From: Agrypnia vestita
Lineage: Eukaryota > Arthropoda > Insecta > Trichoptera > Phryganeidae
Assembly (NCBI GenBank): GCA_016648135.1
Contig: JADDOH010014753.1
Location: forward strand, 1-64,000
Reading direction: 5' to 3'
Length of the DNA: 64,000 nt
Position numbers and translations under genes: made by a program. The notes beneath the pieces are model-generated. The model made no database searches and was not told where the DNA came from. It saw nothing but the letters and a program-made list of their open reading frames with translations. How positions within the stretch are numbered: the first letter of the stretch is position 1; each line of letters opens with the position of its first letter. Shown piece by piece: positions 10,465 to 19,217 of the stretch.

Positions 10465-10600
10465 TTTAAGGGCACTTTACTTGTTTAAAAAGCAATAACT
10501 TTTCCTAATTTTGTAATCATGTTTTGGAAACAAATCATTCTTTTGATATTGACAAGTGTTTAAAAATTTTACATACAAATTTAAAACTCTAAATATACAT
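10465..10600 (+). pseudogene. Penelope-like (PLE-2 type) fragment, 3' part
   Basis: AATCATTCTTTTGATATTGA and TTTTACATACAAAT match the PLE-2 coding segment at 35997-36050 (SFDIN, ILHTN). This continues the endonuclease fragment interrupted at 9957. Confidence 0.7.
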
Positions 10601-10601
10601 A

Positions 10602-10860
10602 CAACTTCCAAAAAATTACGGGTGAAAATGGTGAACGTTACATTGTGCAAAGTGATCACTTAAGCCAGCCACACGATGGTCGTAAGCCCCATGAATACCA
10701 AAAAAAAAAGACTACCATACCTGTTTTCCCATAAAAAATATTATATCGTCTCTGTGAGACATCTATAATACATCTTGATTAACGATGTCCCCCCGAGATA
10801 AAATCCAGTACTGTGTTCTTGAAAAATTTTGACAAACTCAAAATATTCTTAATATAAAAA
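10602..10860 (+). repeat. Rep-A copy (plus), long
   Basis: ACAACTTCC, GTGAACGTTACATTGTGC, GTGATCACTTAAGCCAGC, GTCTCTGTGAGACATCTATA and the CCAGTACTGTGTTCTTG end are all present. This is one of the most complete copies in the window. Confidence 0.85.
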
Positions 10861-10949
10861 GTGTTTTATTTTTATTGATATAATTTTTTTTTATAATGTT
10901 GCCACAAAGTAATTATGAAAATATTTAATAAGTTATTCATTCGATTTTA

Positions 10950-11075
10950 ATCGGTGAACGTTACATCCTGCAAAGTGGCCACTTAAGTCAGCCTTAAAGA
11001 CAGGTTCTAAGCCAATAAACACTTTCATGCATGCTTCGTCTCTGTCAGACGTCTATAATTTATCTTAATCAATTA
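10950..11075 (+). repeat. Rep-A copy (plus), partial
   Basis: Contains GTGAACGTTACATCCTGC, CCACTTAAGTCAGCC and GTCTCTGTCAGACGTCTATA; it lacks the 3' module. Confidence 0.75.
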
Positions 11076-11084
11076 TCAACTTCT

Positions 11085-11560
11085 GCTTATTTCCAGCTCC
11101 GCGAGCCGCGCTCACGATGTCTGCAATCTTTCTGGAAAAGTTCCCGCAAACAAAATAAACCCCGCGGCCTTGCGGGGAATCGCGGAAGAAGGAAATTGAT
11201 TTGAGCCGGCTCACGATCACGTGCTCCGAGTTATAACAACTCGGCCTGCAGTTCGCCGAGGCAGTTCAGCCGACTCGCCAGTAAATTCTTAATGAAGAGT
11301 TCAGCCAGAACTTTTTGACGATCGCAAGTTTTTCGCAACAGCACTTCAAGTTCTCATTAATTCAGTCAAATGCCCGTTATTTGTTTGCTCGTGGAAGCAT
11401 TTTTATTCATTCCACGGAAATAGAGTTCGGCGAAGAGGGGCCCACATCGGCCCTACACTTAAGCCACCCAATTTAGCATTTTTTTAATGCTAGAGTGGTC
11501 ATCCTCCCCGCGCTATTTGAACTCGTGTGAGCGCGAGCGGCGCAGAGAGGCGTCCACGCA
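11085..11560. other. GC-richer single-copy-looking segment
   Basis: CpG-rich compared with neighbours, not repeated in the window, no long open frame. A small inverted repeat CCCCGCGGCCTTGCGGGG lies at about 11159-11177. Could be a conserved non-coding or promoter-type region of a neighbouring gene outside the window; this is inference only. Confidence 0.3.
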
Positions 11561-12009
11561 AAACCGCTTCGCTGTCATCAAAAGCAAAACATACATAACA
11601 AAATAATAGAATGATATACATGTATGTGAGGAAATACCGTAAATGCAGTTAAATTAGGTACAATAGTCACTGCTCTGAAGGAAAAAAAAATTAAAAAATA
11701 GAGTTAAAAGTAAATACACCTAGAGATTTCGATAGTGCGTAATTCCGTCTGATTCTATCATCTAGTGACAAAATACATGTTGATAAAGCGGGCCAAAGAC
11801 ACTTGTAATTGGGATATTGGGTTGAGTATAAAATAAGTGATGTATTGTTTTTTATGTAACGAAATGCTGAAAAGAATTTACGCACTGTCAGAATGCTCTT
11901 TGGTATGTCACTTGGAAGAACAACACTACCAAAGGATTGAGAATGGCCTACAATAATATAGGGTGATCCATTACCTTCGGAAAAGGTCTGAAAGTGTCTG
12001 CAAACACCT

Positions 12010-12330
12010 GTACAACCTTCTCCTTAACACTATAAAATTCTAAGAGGTTCGATAATCCAGTTTTTGCATATAAATAGCGCGGATCAAGGCCGCTGCGGCA
12101 GAATAGTTATTGTGTTTGATAGTTCGATTCAGTGCGAAATACGCGTGAGCCGCAAGACGACACCCAATGTTGCCAGTCGTGAATTGCGAAGCGATAAATA
12201 AGCGAATAACAGAGCGAAGTACCTAATTGGCATTGAAAATAAATGCGATAAATACTAAGAGAGAAATCGAGAACGAAATGTTCTAGTGAATGTTGAATAT
12301 GTGTTATATAGTGATAATAATGTGTTCATT
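12010..12330 (+). repeat. LTR-like repeat with TATA box
   Basis: CCTTCTCCTTAACA, GAGGTTCGATAAT and a TATAAATAG box at 12069-12077 followed by GCGCGGA are shared with 58.5-58.7 kb. About 55 bp further on lies GTTCGATTCAGTGCGA, which could be an initiator. This layout suits an LTR promoter; no paired LTR was found. Confidence 0.45.
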
Positions 12331-12416
12331 TATGATTGTATAGTATACTTTAAAGAAAAGAATTAAGTTTAATTCATTTTAAGTGACTTTGTACATTGAA
12401 TAGTTAATTAATAAAT

Positions 12417-12709
12417 CTTCTTCTTCAAAAATAGCAAAATAATTTGTTGATGACATTATTAACATAATTAATAAAATAAACTTAGTTTTCGCCACTTTTT
12501 TTATATTGAGAACACCAACATGTTTCAAGGCCTGTGGCCCCTTCGCCAGGATACAATTGTATACTAACAAAAATTAAATTCAAAAACCGAAGTAAAGACA
12601 ATCAAAATATTAAATTATTATTATTTTCCATACGCAGCGTTTTTAAACTTTTTAATATTTTGACTGTCTATGCTTCGATTTTTGAATTTAATTTTTGTTA
12701 GTATACAAT
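12417..12709. mobile_element. PLE-3 3'-UTR palindrome, left part
   Basis: Starts CTTCTTCTTC, the inverse of a GAAGAAGAAG 3' tail. The minus-strand copy runs to about 12625 and includes a degenerate hammerhead. From about 12640 a plus-strand copy of the same UTR begins (AATTTTTGTTAGTATAC) and is cut at 12709, resuming at 16532. ATTAATAA occurs at 12407-12414 and again at 16619-16626, a plausible target duplication in AT-rich DNA. Confidence 0.6.
12515..12555 (-). ncRNA. Degenerate hammerhead motif (A6 to G)
   Basis: On the minus strand CTGGCGA replaces CTGACGA. Stem II (AAGGGGCC / GGCCTT), GAAAC and the minimal stem III ACATGT remain. The changed core base should impair cleavage. It is the inverted partner of the motif at 16536-16576. 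Confidence 0.55.
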
Positions 12710-13295
12710 GGGAGGGATGTCCGCCATTTATCCCGCGTGGCGGCGCTGGTGTAGTTGGGGGTCAACTCTTTTTGACAGCTCGTGCGTTTTATACAGACAT
12801 ATTAAGTTTTGCTTTGTTTTTGTGGATTTAGAGATAATTAATTTTGAAAAATGGCTGTTAAAATAATGTTTATTTGCATTTCTCATCCTCCCTAATTGAA
12901 GGGTTGCCGGAAGAAACATGCGTAAACAGTGGTCATTAACTTTGAGAAAAATGATTATTTAGTTAGGTAGGTACTTCGTAACCGTTTTTAATGTTTTCAA
13001 ATGAAATAGCTATGTTTTTTTGAATATGTCATTATATTTAATAAGATATTTAAAGTTGTAATTGTAATTTTAAACCTAAAAAATATAAAATAAAGGAAAC
13101 ATTTCAAAAAAGTCGCTTGTTAAGGGAGCCATATTTAAAAAAATGTTTTGCTCGTTATGAGAGGTTCCACTGTATAAATATAATATAATAAAGTATATTG
13201 TAGATATAGAAAAATAAAAGTTAAGTTATTTATACAATTATTTTATTAATTTTTACCATTATCCATGTTAGAACGAAAATAACAGCATAAAATAC

Positions 13296-13309
13296 ACGAA
13301 AATTATTCT
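13296..13309. repeat. 14-bp target-site duplication, left copy
   Basis: ACGAAAATTATTCT; an exact direct copy lies at 16101-16114, bounding the inverted Penelope pair. Confidence 0.85.
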
Positions 13310-13358
13310 TCTGTGTATAGTTTTCTGGGATATTCTGCCGTGTGTATGTGACCTCTCT

Positions 13359-13401
13359 GGCCAACGTTTCGGATCCCATTGCAGGGTCCATCATCAGGGC
13401 T
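13359..13401 (-). ncRNA. Hammerhead-like motif in left PLE-1 arm
   Basis: Minus strand: CTGATGA, one extra U, stem II GGACCC / GGGATCC, GAAAC, then GTTGG. Stem III is reduced to the self-complementary ACGT, so activity would need dimer formation. Identical to the right-arm motif. Confidence 0.6.
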
Positions 13402-13551
13402 GATGTGATGAGTGAGTGTTGAAGTGTAGGTTAAGTATTACCTTGCAATACCGTACCGAAGTCAGGGTGTCTCCAAGTTTGTGTTATGTTAAATACTGGA
13501 TTGCAGTACCGTGTCGAAAGCAAGGTCTTCATGTAGTGTTTTATATATCTA

Positions 13552-14637
13552 CTAACGGATGTCGGACTGTGCGGATCGTCTATTTGATTTATCCTGCAGC
13601 GCCGGATACCACGATGTTCTTAACTTAAGACCGGCATCCCTATTAATGTTTACCGGGTGCTTGTATATTTCAATTGCTTCTTTGACCAGGCGCGTGTGGT
13701 GACTTTTGGGCTTTCCTAAGATTTTTGGCTCAAATGAAAAATGGTGGCCCGTATCTAGAAAGTGCTCAGCCAATGCCGATTTTTTCCGGGTGACCGAGTT
13801 TGCATGCTCTTTTATGCTCATCAACCCTCTTTAAAATCGTGCGTGCTGTTTGTCCCACATACACTTTGTCGCAATTTTGACAATCGAGCCTATAAACACC
13901 GTCGGTCTCAAGGGGATCCCGATCCTTCGCTGGTCTTAAGAGGTCCTTAACCTTGTTGTTTGTGCCGAACACTGTCTTAATATTCTGTTTCTTGAGCGCT
14001 TTGGCAATCCTGTCTGTTACATTATGGATATAAGGCAAGAAAGCAATCCCTTTGATCTCAGCTTCTGTGTTTTTCTCGGAGCTGTTAGATTTGGCTTTTA
14101 TGATGTGCCGTATCTGCCGTCTTTGGTATCCATTGCTTTCTAGCGCGTCGCTCAGTGTACGAATCTCCTCCTGCAGATGTTCTTCTTGGCATATTCGTTT
14201 AGCTCTCGTAGCTAAGGTATTAATTAGACCTCTCTTCTGCGCTGGGTGGTGGTGGGAATCTGCATGCAAGTAGCGGTTCGTATGGGTCGGTTTCCTGTAG
14301 ACCCTGTGCCCGAGACTACCATCTGTGTTCCTTTTCACTTCTACATCCAGAAATGATAGTTTATTTTCTTTTTCTATCTCCATGGTGAATTTTAATTTCT
14401 TGTGCAGCGTGTTGAGGTGTTCGAGAAAGTCCTGTAATTTTTCTTTCCCGTAAGGCCAGATTGCAAACACGTCATCAACATACCTCCACCAAACCTTGGG
14501 GATCAAAGTTGCTGTGTCTAGAGCCGTTTCTTCGAATTTCTCCATTACGAAGTTTGCAATTACTGGGAAAGTGGGGAACCGGAATCTTCCGCAAAGACGC
14601 TTCTACGCCACAAATAATATCGTCTACTAGGATTACT
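13552..14637 (-). pseudogene. Penelope-like RT/GIY-YIG, left arm copy
   Basis: Penelope-like retroelements couple a reverse transcriptase to a GIY-YIG endonuclease for insertion. Read on the minus strand, the protein begins within the RT (SPVIANFVMEKFEE in a neighbouring frame), has the catalytic WWRYVDDVFAIW, then FLDVEVKR, the linker YRKPTHTNRYLHADSHH, then the endonuclease GVYRLDCQNCDKVYVGQTAR. A +1 slip in a run of six A moves the rest (SALAEHFLDTGHHFSFE...) to another frame. The N-terminal half of the RT is missing. Not functional as it stands. Confidence 0.9.
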
Positions 14638-14651
14638 CTTGGTGCTATGGC

Positions 14652-14722
14652 ATATGAAGAACCTATCGGGATATCCATTGGACAAGGCGACAATATCTGT
14701 ATTGGCAAAAGGTCTAAACTTC
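14652..14722. other. Unpaired spacer at palindrome centre
   Basis: 71 bp that do not pair, between GGTGCTATGGC (14641-14651) and its complement (14723-14733). It probably records the joining point of the two copies or the remains of an asymmetric deletion. Confidence 0.75.
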
Positions 14723-14736
14723 GCCATAGCACCAAG

Positions 14737-15823
14737 AGTAATCCCAGTAGACGATATTATTTGTGGCGTAGAAGCGTCTTTGCGGAAGATTCCGGTTCCC
14801 CACTTTCCCCAGTAATTGCAAACTTCGTAATGGAGAAATTCGAAGAAACGGCTCTAGACACAGCAACTTTGATCCCCAAGGTTTGGTGGAGGTATGTTGA
14901 TGACGTGTTTGCAATCTGGCCTTACGGGAAAGAAAAATTACAGGACTTTCTCGAACACCTCAACACGCTGCACAAGAAATTAAAATTCACCATGGAGATA
15001 GAAAAAGAAAATAAACTATCATTTCTGGATGTAGAAGTGAAAAGGAACACAGATGGTAGTCTCGGGCACAGGGTCTACAGGAAACCGACCCATACGAACG
15101 GCTACTTGCATGCAGATTCCCACCACCACCCAGCGCAGAAGAGAGGTCTAATTAATACCTTAGCTACGAGAGCTAAACGAATATGCCAAGAAGAACATCT
15201 GCAGGAGGAGATTCGTACACTGAGCGACGCGCTAGAAAGCAATGGATACCAAAGACGGCAGATACGGCACATCATAAAAGCCAAATCTAACAGCTCCGAG
15301 AAAAACACAGAAGCTGAGATCAAAGGGATTGCTTTCTTGCCTTATATCCATAATGTAACAGACAGGATTGCCAAAGCGCTCAAGAAACAGAATATTAAGA
15401 CAGTGTTCGGCACAAACAACAAGGTCAAGGACCTCTTAAGACCAGCGAAGGATCGGGATCCCCTTGAGACCGACGGTGTTTATAGGCTCGATTGTCAAAA
15501 TTGCGACAAAGTGTATGTGGGACAAACAGCACGCACGATTTCAAAGAGGGTTGATGAGCATAAAAGAGCATGCAAACTCGGTCACCCGGAAAAAATCGGC
15601 ATTGGCTGAGCACTTTCTAGATACGGGCCACCATTTTTCATTTGAGCCAAAAATCTTAGGAAAGCCCAAAAGTCACCACACGCGCCTGGTCAAAGAAGCA
15701 ATCGAAATATACAAGCACCCGGTAAACATTAATAGGGATGACGGTCTTAAGTTAAGAACATCGTGGTATCCGGCGCTGCAGGATAAATCAAATAGACGAT
15801 CCGCACAGTCCGACATCCGCTAG
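14737..15823 (+). pseudogene. Penelope-like RT/GIY-YIG, right arm copy
   Basis: The plus-strand counterpart of the left arm. From about 14785 the frame gives DSGSPLSPVIANFVMEKFEE, the palm motif leading to YVDD at 14893-14904, then SFLDVEVKR, HTNGYLHADSHHHP, RRQIRHIIKAKS and the endonuclease VYRLDCQNCDKVYVGQTART. The frame breaks at the six-A run near 15590 and resumes as SALAEHFLDTGHH to a stop at 15823. A few substitutions distinguish the arms (Arg/Gly after HTN, Leu/Ser after RTI, Ala/Asp after NRD). Upstream of 14720 the apparent frame runs into the antisense of the other arm and has no meaning. Confidence 0.9.
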
Positions 15824-15980
15824 TAGATATATAAAACACTACATGAAGACACACACCTTGCTTTCGACACGGTACTGCAATCCAGTATTTAACATAACAC
15901 AAACTTGGAGACACCCTGACTTCGGTACGGTATTGCAAGGTAATACTTAACCTACACTTCAACACTCACTCATCACATCA

Positions 15981-16023
15981 GCCCTGATGATGGACCCTGC
16001 AATGGGATCCGAAACGTTGGCCA
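15981..16023 (+). ncRNA. Hammerhead-like motif in right PLE-1 arm
   Basis: CTGATGA at 15984-15990, stem II GGACCC-TGCAAT-GGGATCC, GAAAC at 16011-16015, then GTTGGCC. A short stem I (GCC / GGC) is possible. Stem III is only ACGT. It lies about 80 bp before the element's 3' terminus, as is known for Penelope-like hammerheads. Confidence 0.6.
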
Positions 16024-16100
16024 GAGAGGTCACATACACACGGCAGAATATCCCAGAAAACTATACACAGAAGATTCTGAACGGCCGTGAAAACCTAAGG

Positions 16101-16114
16101 ACGAAAATTATTCT
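16101..16114. repeat. 14-bp target-site duplication, right copy
   Basis: ACGAAAATTATTCT, identical to 13296-13309. Confidence 0.85.
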
Positions 16115-16531
16115 ACTTCCCAAACGGACTAAACTACTCGATAAATGACTAAGAATTCTATGTTTTGGACAACCCAATAATCCTTTCTATGTGCATTCTA
16201 CTTGATCAAATTTTCATTGAGCATCGAGGCTGCATCTTTAGGAGCTAGTATATCTTCTGAAATCTGAATCATATTACGCCTTAATTTGAAAATGGTCAGT
16301 AAAAATTCATTGTCAGGAGTTCAGGAGTCAAGATACGGACGCTCATTGTATATTGTGATGGATAATACATGAGATGATTTACTGTAGGCCCTAAGACATT
16401 AAATACAAACCAGAAGTGCTTGTAGCTATCAAATCCTGTGTAAAATACAAACTACAGTTCGCAATTTGACAGTTCGCATGACCGCCAACTACACCAGCGC
16501 CATCTACTTCGAGCTTTCCAGATTACCTCCC
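16115..16531. other. Right remnant of the TIR element
   Basis: Internal and terminal sequence of the DNA element at 12710-16531; no open frame with a recognisable domain. The last 65 bp are the right TIR. Confidence 0.45.
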
Positions 16532-16620
16532 ATTGTATCCTGACGAAGTGGCCATAGGCCTTGAAACACGTTGATAATTTCAATATAAAAAAGTGGTGAA
16601 AACTAAGTTTATTTTATTAT
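16532..16620 (+). mobile_element. PLE-3 3'-UTR palindrome, right part
   Basis: Continues the UTR interrupted at 12709. After the hammerhead comes AAAAGTGGTGAAAACTAAG and TTTATTTTATTA, matching the inverse of the left arm (12440-12510). Confidence 0.6.
16536..16576 (+). ncRNA. Type I hammerhead ribozyme motif, well formed
   Basis: Stem I TATC (16536-16539) pairs with GATA (16573-16576). The core is CTGACGA (16540-16546), stem II GGCC-ATA-GGCC with flanking pairs, then GAAA (16563-16566). Stem III is minimal, C-AC-G closed by A-U, with cleavage base U16572. It belongs to the right part of PLE-3, the UTR palindrome split by the DNA element. Confidence 0.7.
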
Positions 16621-16627
16621 TAATAAT

Positions 16628-16995
16628 ATTAAAGTAGCTGTGCCCGCGCGGCTTCGCACGCGTAGATTTTTAGTACACTGTTTGGATTGTCAGTTTATCG
16701 AATGTACAGGAACCTTCTAGACACACCGACACATTCCACCACTCAGTTTAGAAACTTATAGAACTTTCGGGAATTTTCTAGAACCTTCTCCTTCCAGAAA
16801 TTTCTAGAGCAGGTTTATCCGGAACTTTCTAGACTCACCGACACAGTCGGCGCGCCTATTTTGAAACAATCTGAAGCGTTTGCGGCCTTCCTATAACAAA
16901 ACAATGTGCTAGAAAGCACATTTTCGTCACCCACGCACAGCCATCCCCACCAAACTTACATATTTTCGATGTGACACCAAGGGCTATCCACCACC
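16628..16995. mobile_element. HSE-bearing repeat, copy 1
   Basis: Begins AGCTGTGCCCGCGCGGCTTC and ends near ACACCAAGGGCTATC, about 90% similar by eye to 46848-47250. The inverse of its left end is a GC-rich hairpin-like stretch followed by CTAC, reminiscent of a Helitron 3' end (hairpin plus CTAG). Class uncertain; it has no coding capacity. Confidence 0.6.
16761..16809. promoter_or_regulatory. Heat shock element array (6 + 4 units)
   Basis: 16761-16788 reads GAA-nn-TTC-nn-GAA-nn-TTC-nn-GAA-nn-TTC with perfect 5-bp spacing: six inverted units of the HSF site. 16792-16809 adds TTC-GAA-TTC-GAG. Three adjacent units normally suffice for trimeric HSF. Further GAAnnTTC pairs lie at 16710-16717 and 16822-16829. 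Confidence 0.7.
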
Positions 16996-17061
16996 ATAAC
17001 CAGCGGTGGATGGTTGTGGCTGGTTGTGGAGAAAACTTGGCGGGTAGGGAAACACGGGTTT

Positions 17062-17099
<38 letters not shown>
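17062..17099. repeat. (TA)n microsatellite
   Basis: Uninterrupted TA dinucleotides. A (TG)n run follows at about 17240-17262. Confidence 0.95.
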
Positions 17100-17101
<2 letters not shown>

Positions 17102-17399
17102 CTACGGCACTGGCCGATAGAGCGCCAGTCCACCCATACTTGCCGTGCATCCACCAGCTAATTCAGACGGTCACGAGACTTCTCAGGCATGGTGCGTGCT
17201 TCTCATGGAGTTCCAGGTGCTGGTCATTGCTGGAGGGTGTGTCGGTGTGTGTGTGTGTGTGTAGCGTAAGTGTAGATACCTGACCACTCCGGAAGGAATT
17301 ACAAAAATCAAAGACGGTCATCTATGAAAGAACAGCATTATAATTCATGACCTTGACTTAATAAAAGTATAAACTATTACAAATTTAATATAAACAAGA

Positions 17400-18200
17400 G
17401 AGGCGCGTGCCCCTAGGCATCGCGGCCGACGGGCCGTGTAGGAATTGAATTATAAATAAAAAACTTATGAAATCATTTCATACAAGGGAAAAAACATAAA
17501 AATGGCTTTAGAAAGAAAATAACTAGCTCTGGCGAACGGCCCTGGTAACGCCGGCGCCAGGCGGGATCTTAAAACAAAATATAGTCTTCGCCTGAAAGGC
17601 GAAGCACAATTTACAAACAGACACAGATTCTATTGTGGGTTATTATCATTAAAGTTCGTCCGGGATGTAGCACAGCATGATAACATATGGCGCAGGTCAC
17701 GACACGCGATTAATTATGTACCCCCTTTTGCGATGTGGTAGTCAACAGGAGGGGGTCCGGCAGCGATGGCGACCCCATCTGCCTGGATCCTCTCCCTTGG
17801 CGATGCTCAAACGTGGCAAACGGGACCCAATGGCGGTCTCGACGGCGTTGGACCGGCAGCATCCCGGCAATCCTGCGGTCCGCCGACGCGCTCCAAGACG
17901 CCGCTTCATCTCAGGCATCGATACCAGCACGCATACGGCCTGCCAGGCCGTCTCGCGGGCAGAAAAAAGGACGCTTCTACGGGCCCTAAAAAGATTTATA
18001 TTAGACACTCGAACAAAAAACAAAGACCACGGACGATTATTGCTGTATCGCATCACCCTGAATCTCGATAAAAACTTACCAAGGTCGCCATCTCGCGAAC
18101 CCCTTGGGCCCGTATCTGGAGCGGTGACCTCGCGGGCTGTCACCTCTAGATTTTCTATTCCAATGGCGCCTCAAGGAAAAAACAACTGGTAGCCCTGCGC
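17400..18200. other. GC-rich segment of unknown origin
   Basis: Much richer in G+C than the surroundings. Three plus-strand frames stay open for 84-171 codons (17677-18192 is the longest) and one minus frame for 133, which is expected in GC-rich DNA. Arg- and Pro-rich translations show no domain I recognise. Multi-frame openness and CpG retention suggest a young LINE 5' or ORF1 region or a structural-RNA-related insertion; neither could be shown. Confidence 0.25.
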
Positions 18201-18657
18201 GCGCGCCGCCAACCGCGCAAATCGAAAGAAGCTATTTTTATTTGCCAAATTTAGGGCTGTTGAGAGCACTCGTATTCGGTTACATCTCAATATATATAAA
18301 TCGATAATTAATTTCCAATGTTATCATTCATTCCTTCCTAGCCACGTCTTATGTTATTGCCTCATTTAAAATAAAATCTAAATAAAATTATGCCGTAAAT
18401 CTTGCGCGAGACATCATTTTCAAATGTACGCATTTCCCGCTTAACCCCGCCGTTAAAGCATTTAGCCCCCAATTGATTTTATTGTTTCGAGACGTTACTC
18501 GCTCACCGGGTCATGACGGGGCGCACTGTGTCGCCGGGGATGAATAATTCCAGATGGACCAGCAGACAAGGGTCGCCGCCCCACCCTCCCGACAGCCCCG
18601 CTCGGATTCATACGGTGACATTTCTCCGCTGTAAGAATGCTCGTTTATCAAGGCGGC
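18201..18657. other. Unassigned DNA, CpG-containing
   Basis: No repeat partner in the window and no supported gene. Confidence 0.35.
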
Positions 18658-18776
18658 GAGAAGTGGAACAACTGTTCGTCCTCCCTCGAATTGCACGCCG
18701 GCGCATTACAGTGAAACTTCTTGCACTCAGAATAACATAGTCATTCATATCATAGTCGTATGTGTTTTCCTTATAT
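18658..18776. repeat. 119-bp direct repeat, copy 1
   Basis: AGAAGTGGAACAACTGTTCG through TCATAGTCGTATGTGTTTTC recurs at 19218-19338 with about 84% identity by eye. The copies bracket LINE debris. Confidence 0.85.
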
Positions 18777-18839
18777 ACAACATGTCACGTAATTAACGCA
18801 ACCCCTGAAAGTACTAAGTTTAGGATCGGCTTTTTTTTG

Positions 18840-19210
18840 GGTCGCAATCCTAGGATTGGTCCGCAACAAGCATTCGCCCTCTCACTCCTCTCTGTCACCT
18901 GCCAGCCTCGTGTCTCGGAAGGTGCTACAGCGTACATCTCCGATAATCTGGTCTACGTAGCTTAATCTTGGGCGGCCTCTACGATTGTCGCCTCCGACAT
19001 TTCCCTCGACGATGGTTAAAAGCGGGCCCGGATGCCTTATATTATGGTCTATCCAAATTGCTCGCTGTTGGGCGATTCTGTTAAGGAGCCGCCTCTTTTC
19101 GCCCACCCTGCTCAACACCTCGTCGTTTCCGATATGTTCCGACCAATGAATGGATCCTCGCCATGCGCCTGTAGCGCCACATCTCAAGGCCGCTAGCCTC
19201 CGGACAATAC
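18840..19210 (-). pseudogene. LINE C-terminal fragment
   Basis: Minus-strand translation, with a frame change, gives a truncated EMWRYRRMARI, then HIGNDEVLSRVGEKRRLLNR, then EGNVGGDNRRGRPRLSYVDQ and TRLAGDREE. The order W-RMxRI, NDEVLxRVGE, GRGRPRxSYxxQ, DREEW is the tail of L1/RTE-type ORF2 proteins. No RT core is present. Confidence 0.75.
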
Positions 19211-19217
19211 TTTGAAT

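Larger units (their letters stand above)
13310..16100. mobile_element. PLE-1: head-to-head inverted pair of Penelope-like copies
   Basis: Arms 13307-14651 (minus) and 14723-16074 (plus) are near-identical inverse copies around a 71-bp spacer. Each arm is a 5'-truncated Penelope-like element running from inside the reverse transcriptase through GIY-YIG to a 3' UTR with a hammerhead. The right arm keeps the 3' terminus (GAACGGCCGTGAAAACCTAA). The left arm stops about 28 bp short. Exact 14-bp direct repeats flank the whole unit, so it probably inserted as one piece. Confidence 0.9.
12710..16531. mobile_element. DNA element with long TIRs, interrupted by PLE-1 pair
   Basis: The left end GGGAGGGATG and the inverse of the right end GGGAGGTAAT begin about 65-bp imperfect terminal inverted repeats that share GGCGCTGGTGTAGTTG. 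The uninterrupted site is known from the opposite arm of PLE-3 (AGTATACAATTGTATCC), which shows a 2-bp AT duplication at the ends. Internal sequence outside the Penelope block (12.8-13.3 and 16.1-16.5 kb) holds no recognisable transposase. Family unknown; Tc1/mariner-type is possible from the 2-bp duplication. Confidence 0.55.

Noticed and set aside
14052..15323. Mirror-image 73-codon frames at 14052-14273 (+) and 15102-15323 (-)
   Set aside because: Antisense shadows of the Penelope coding sequence in the two arms.
14461..15609. Single 382-codon plus-strand open frame across the palindrome centre
   Set aside because: Its first part is the antisense of the left Penelope arm; only the part after about 14785 is Penelope protein. 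The frame crosses the centre by chance and is not one gene.
16761..16809. Promoter of a heat shock gene
   Set aside because: The HSE array is within a repeat copied at 46.9 kb, and no gene or TATA box follows at the right distance.
17014..17283. 89-codon open frame with YIYIYI
   Set aside because: It is a translation of the (TA)n and (TG)n microsatellites.
17677..18192. 171-codon frame as a host gene
   Set aside because: Other frames on both strands are open too, as expected for GC-rich DNA, and no domain is visible; kept only as an unassigned GC-rich segment.
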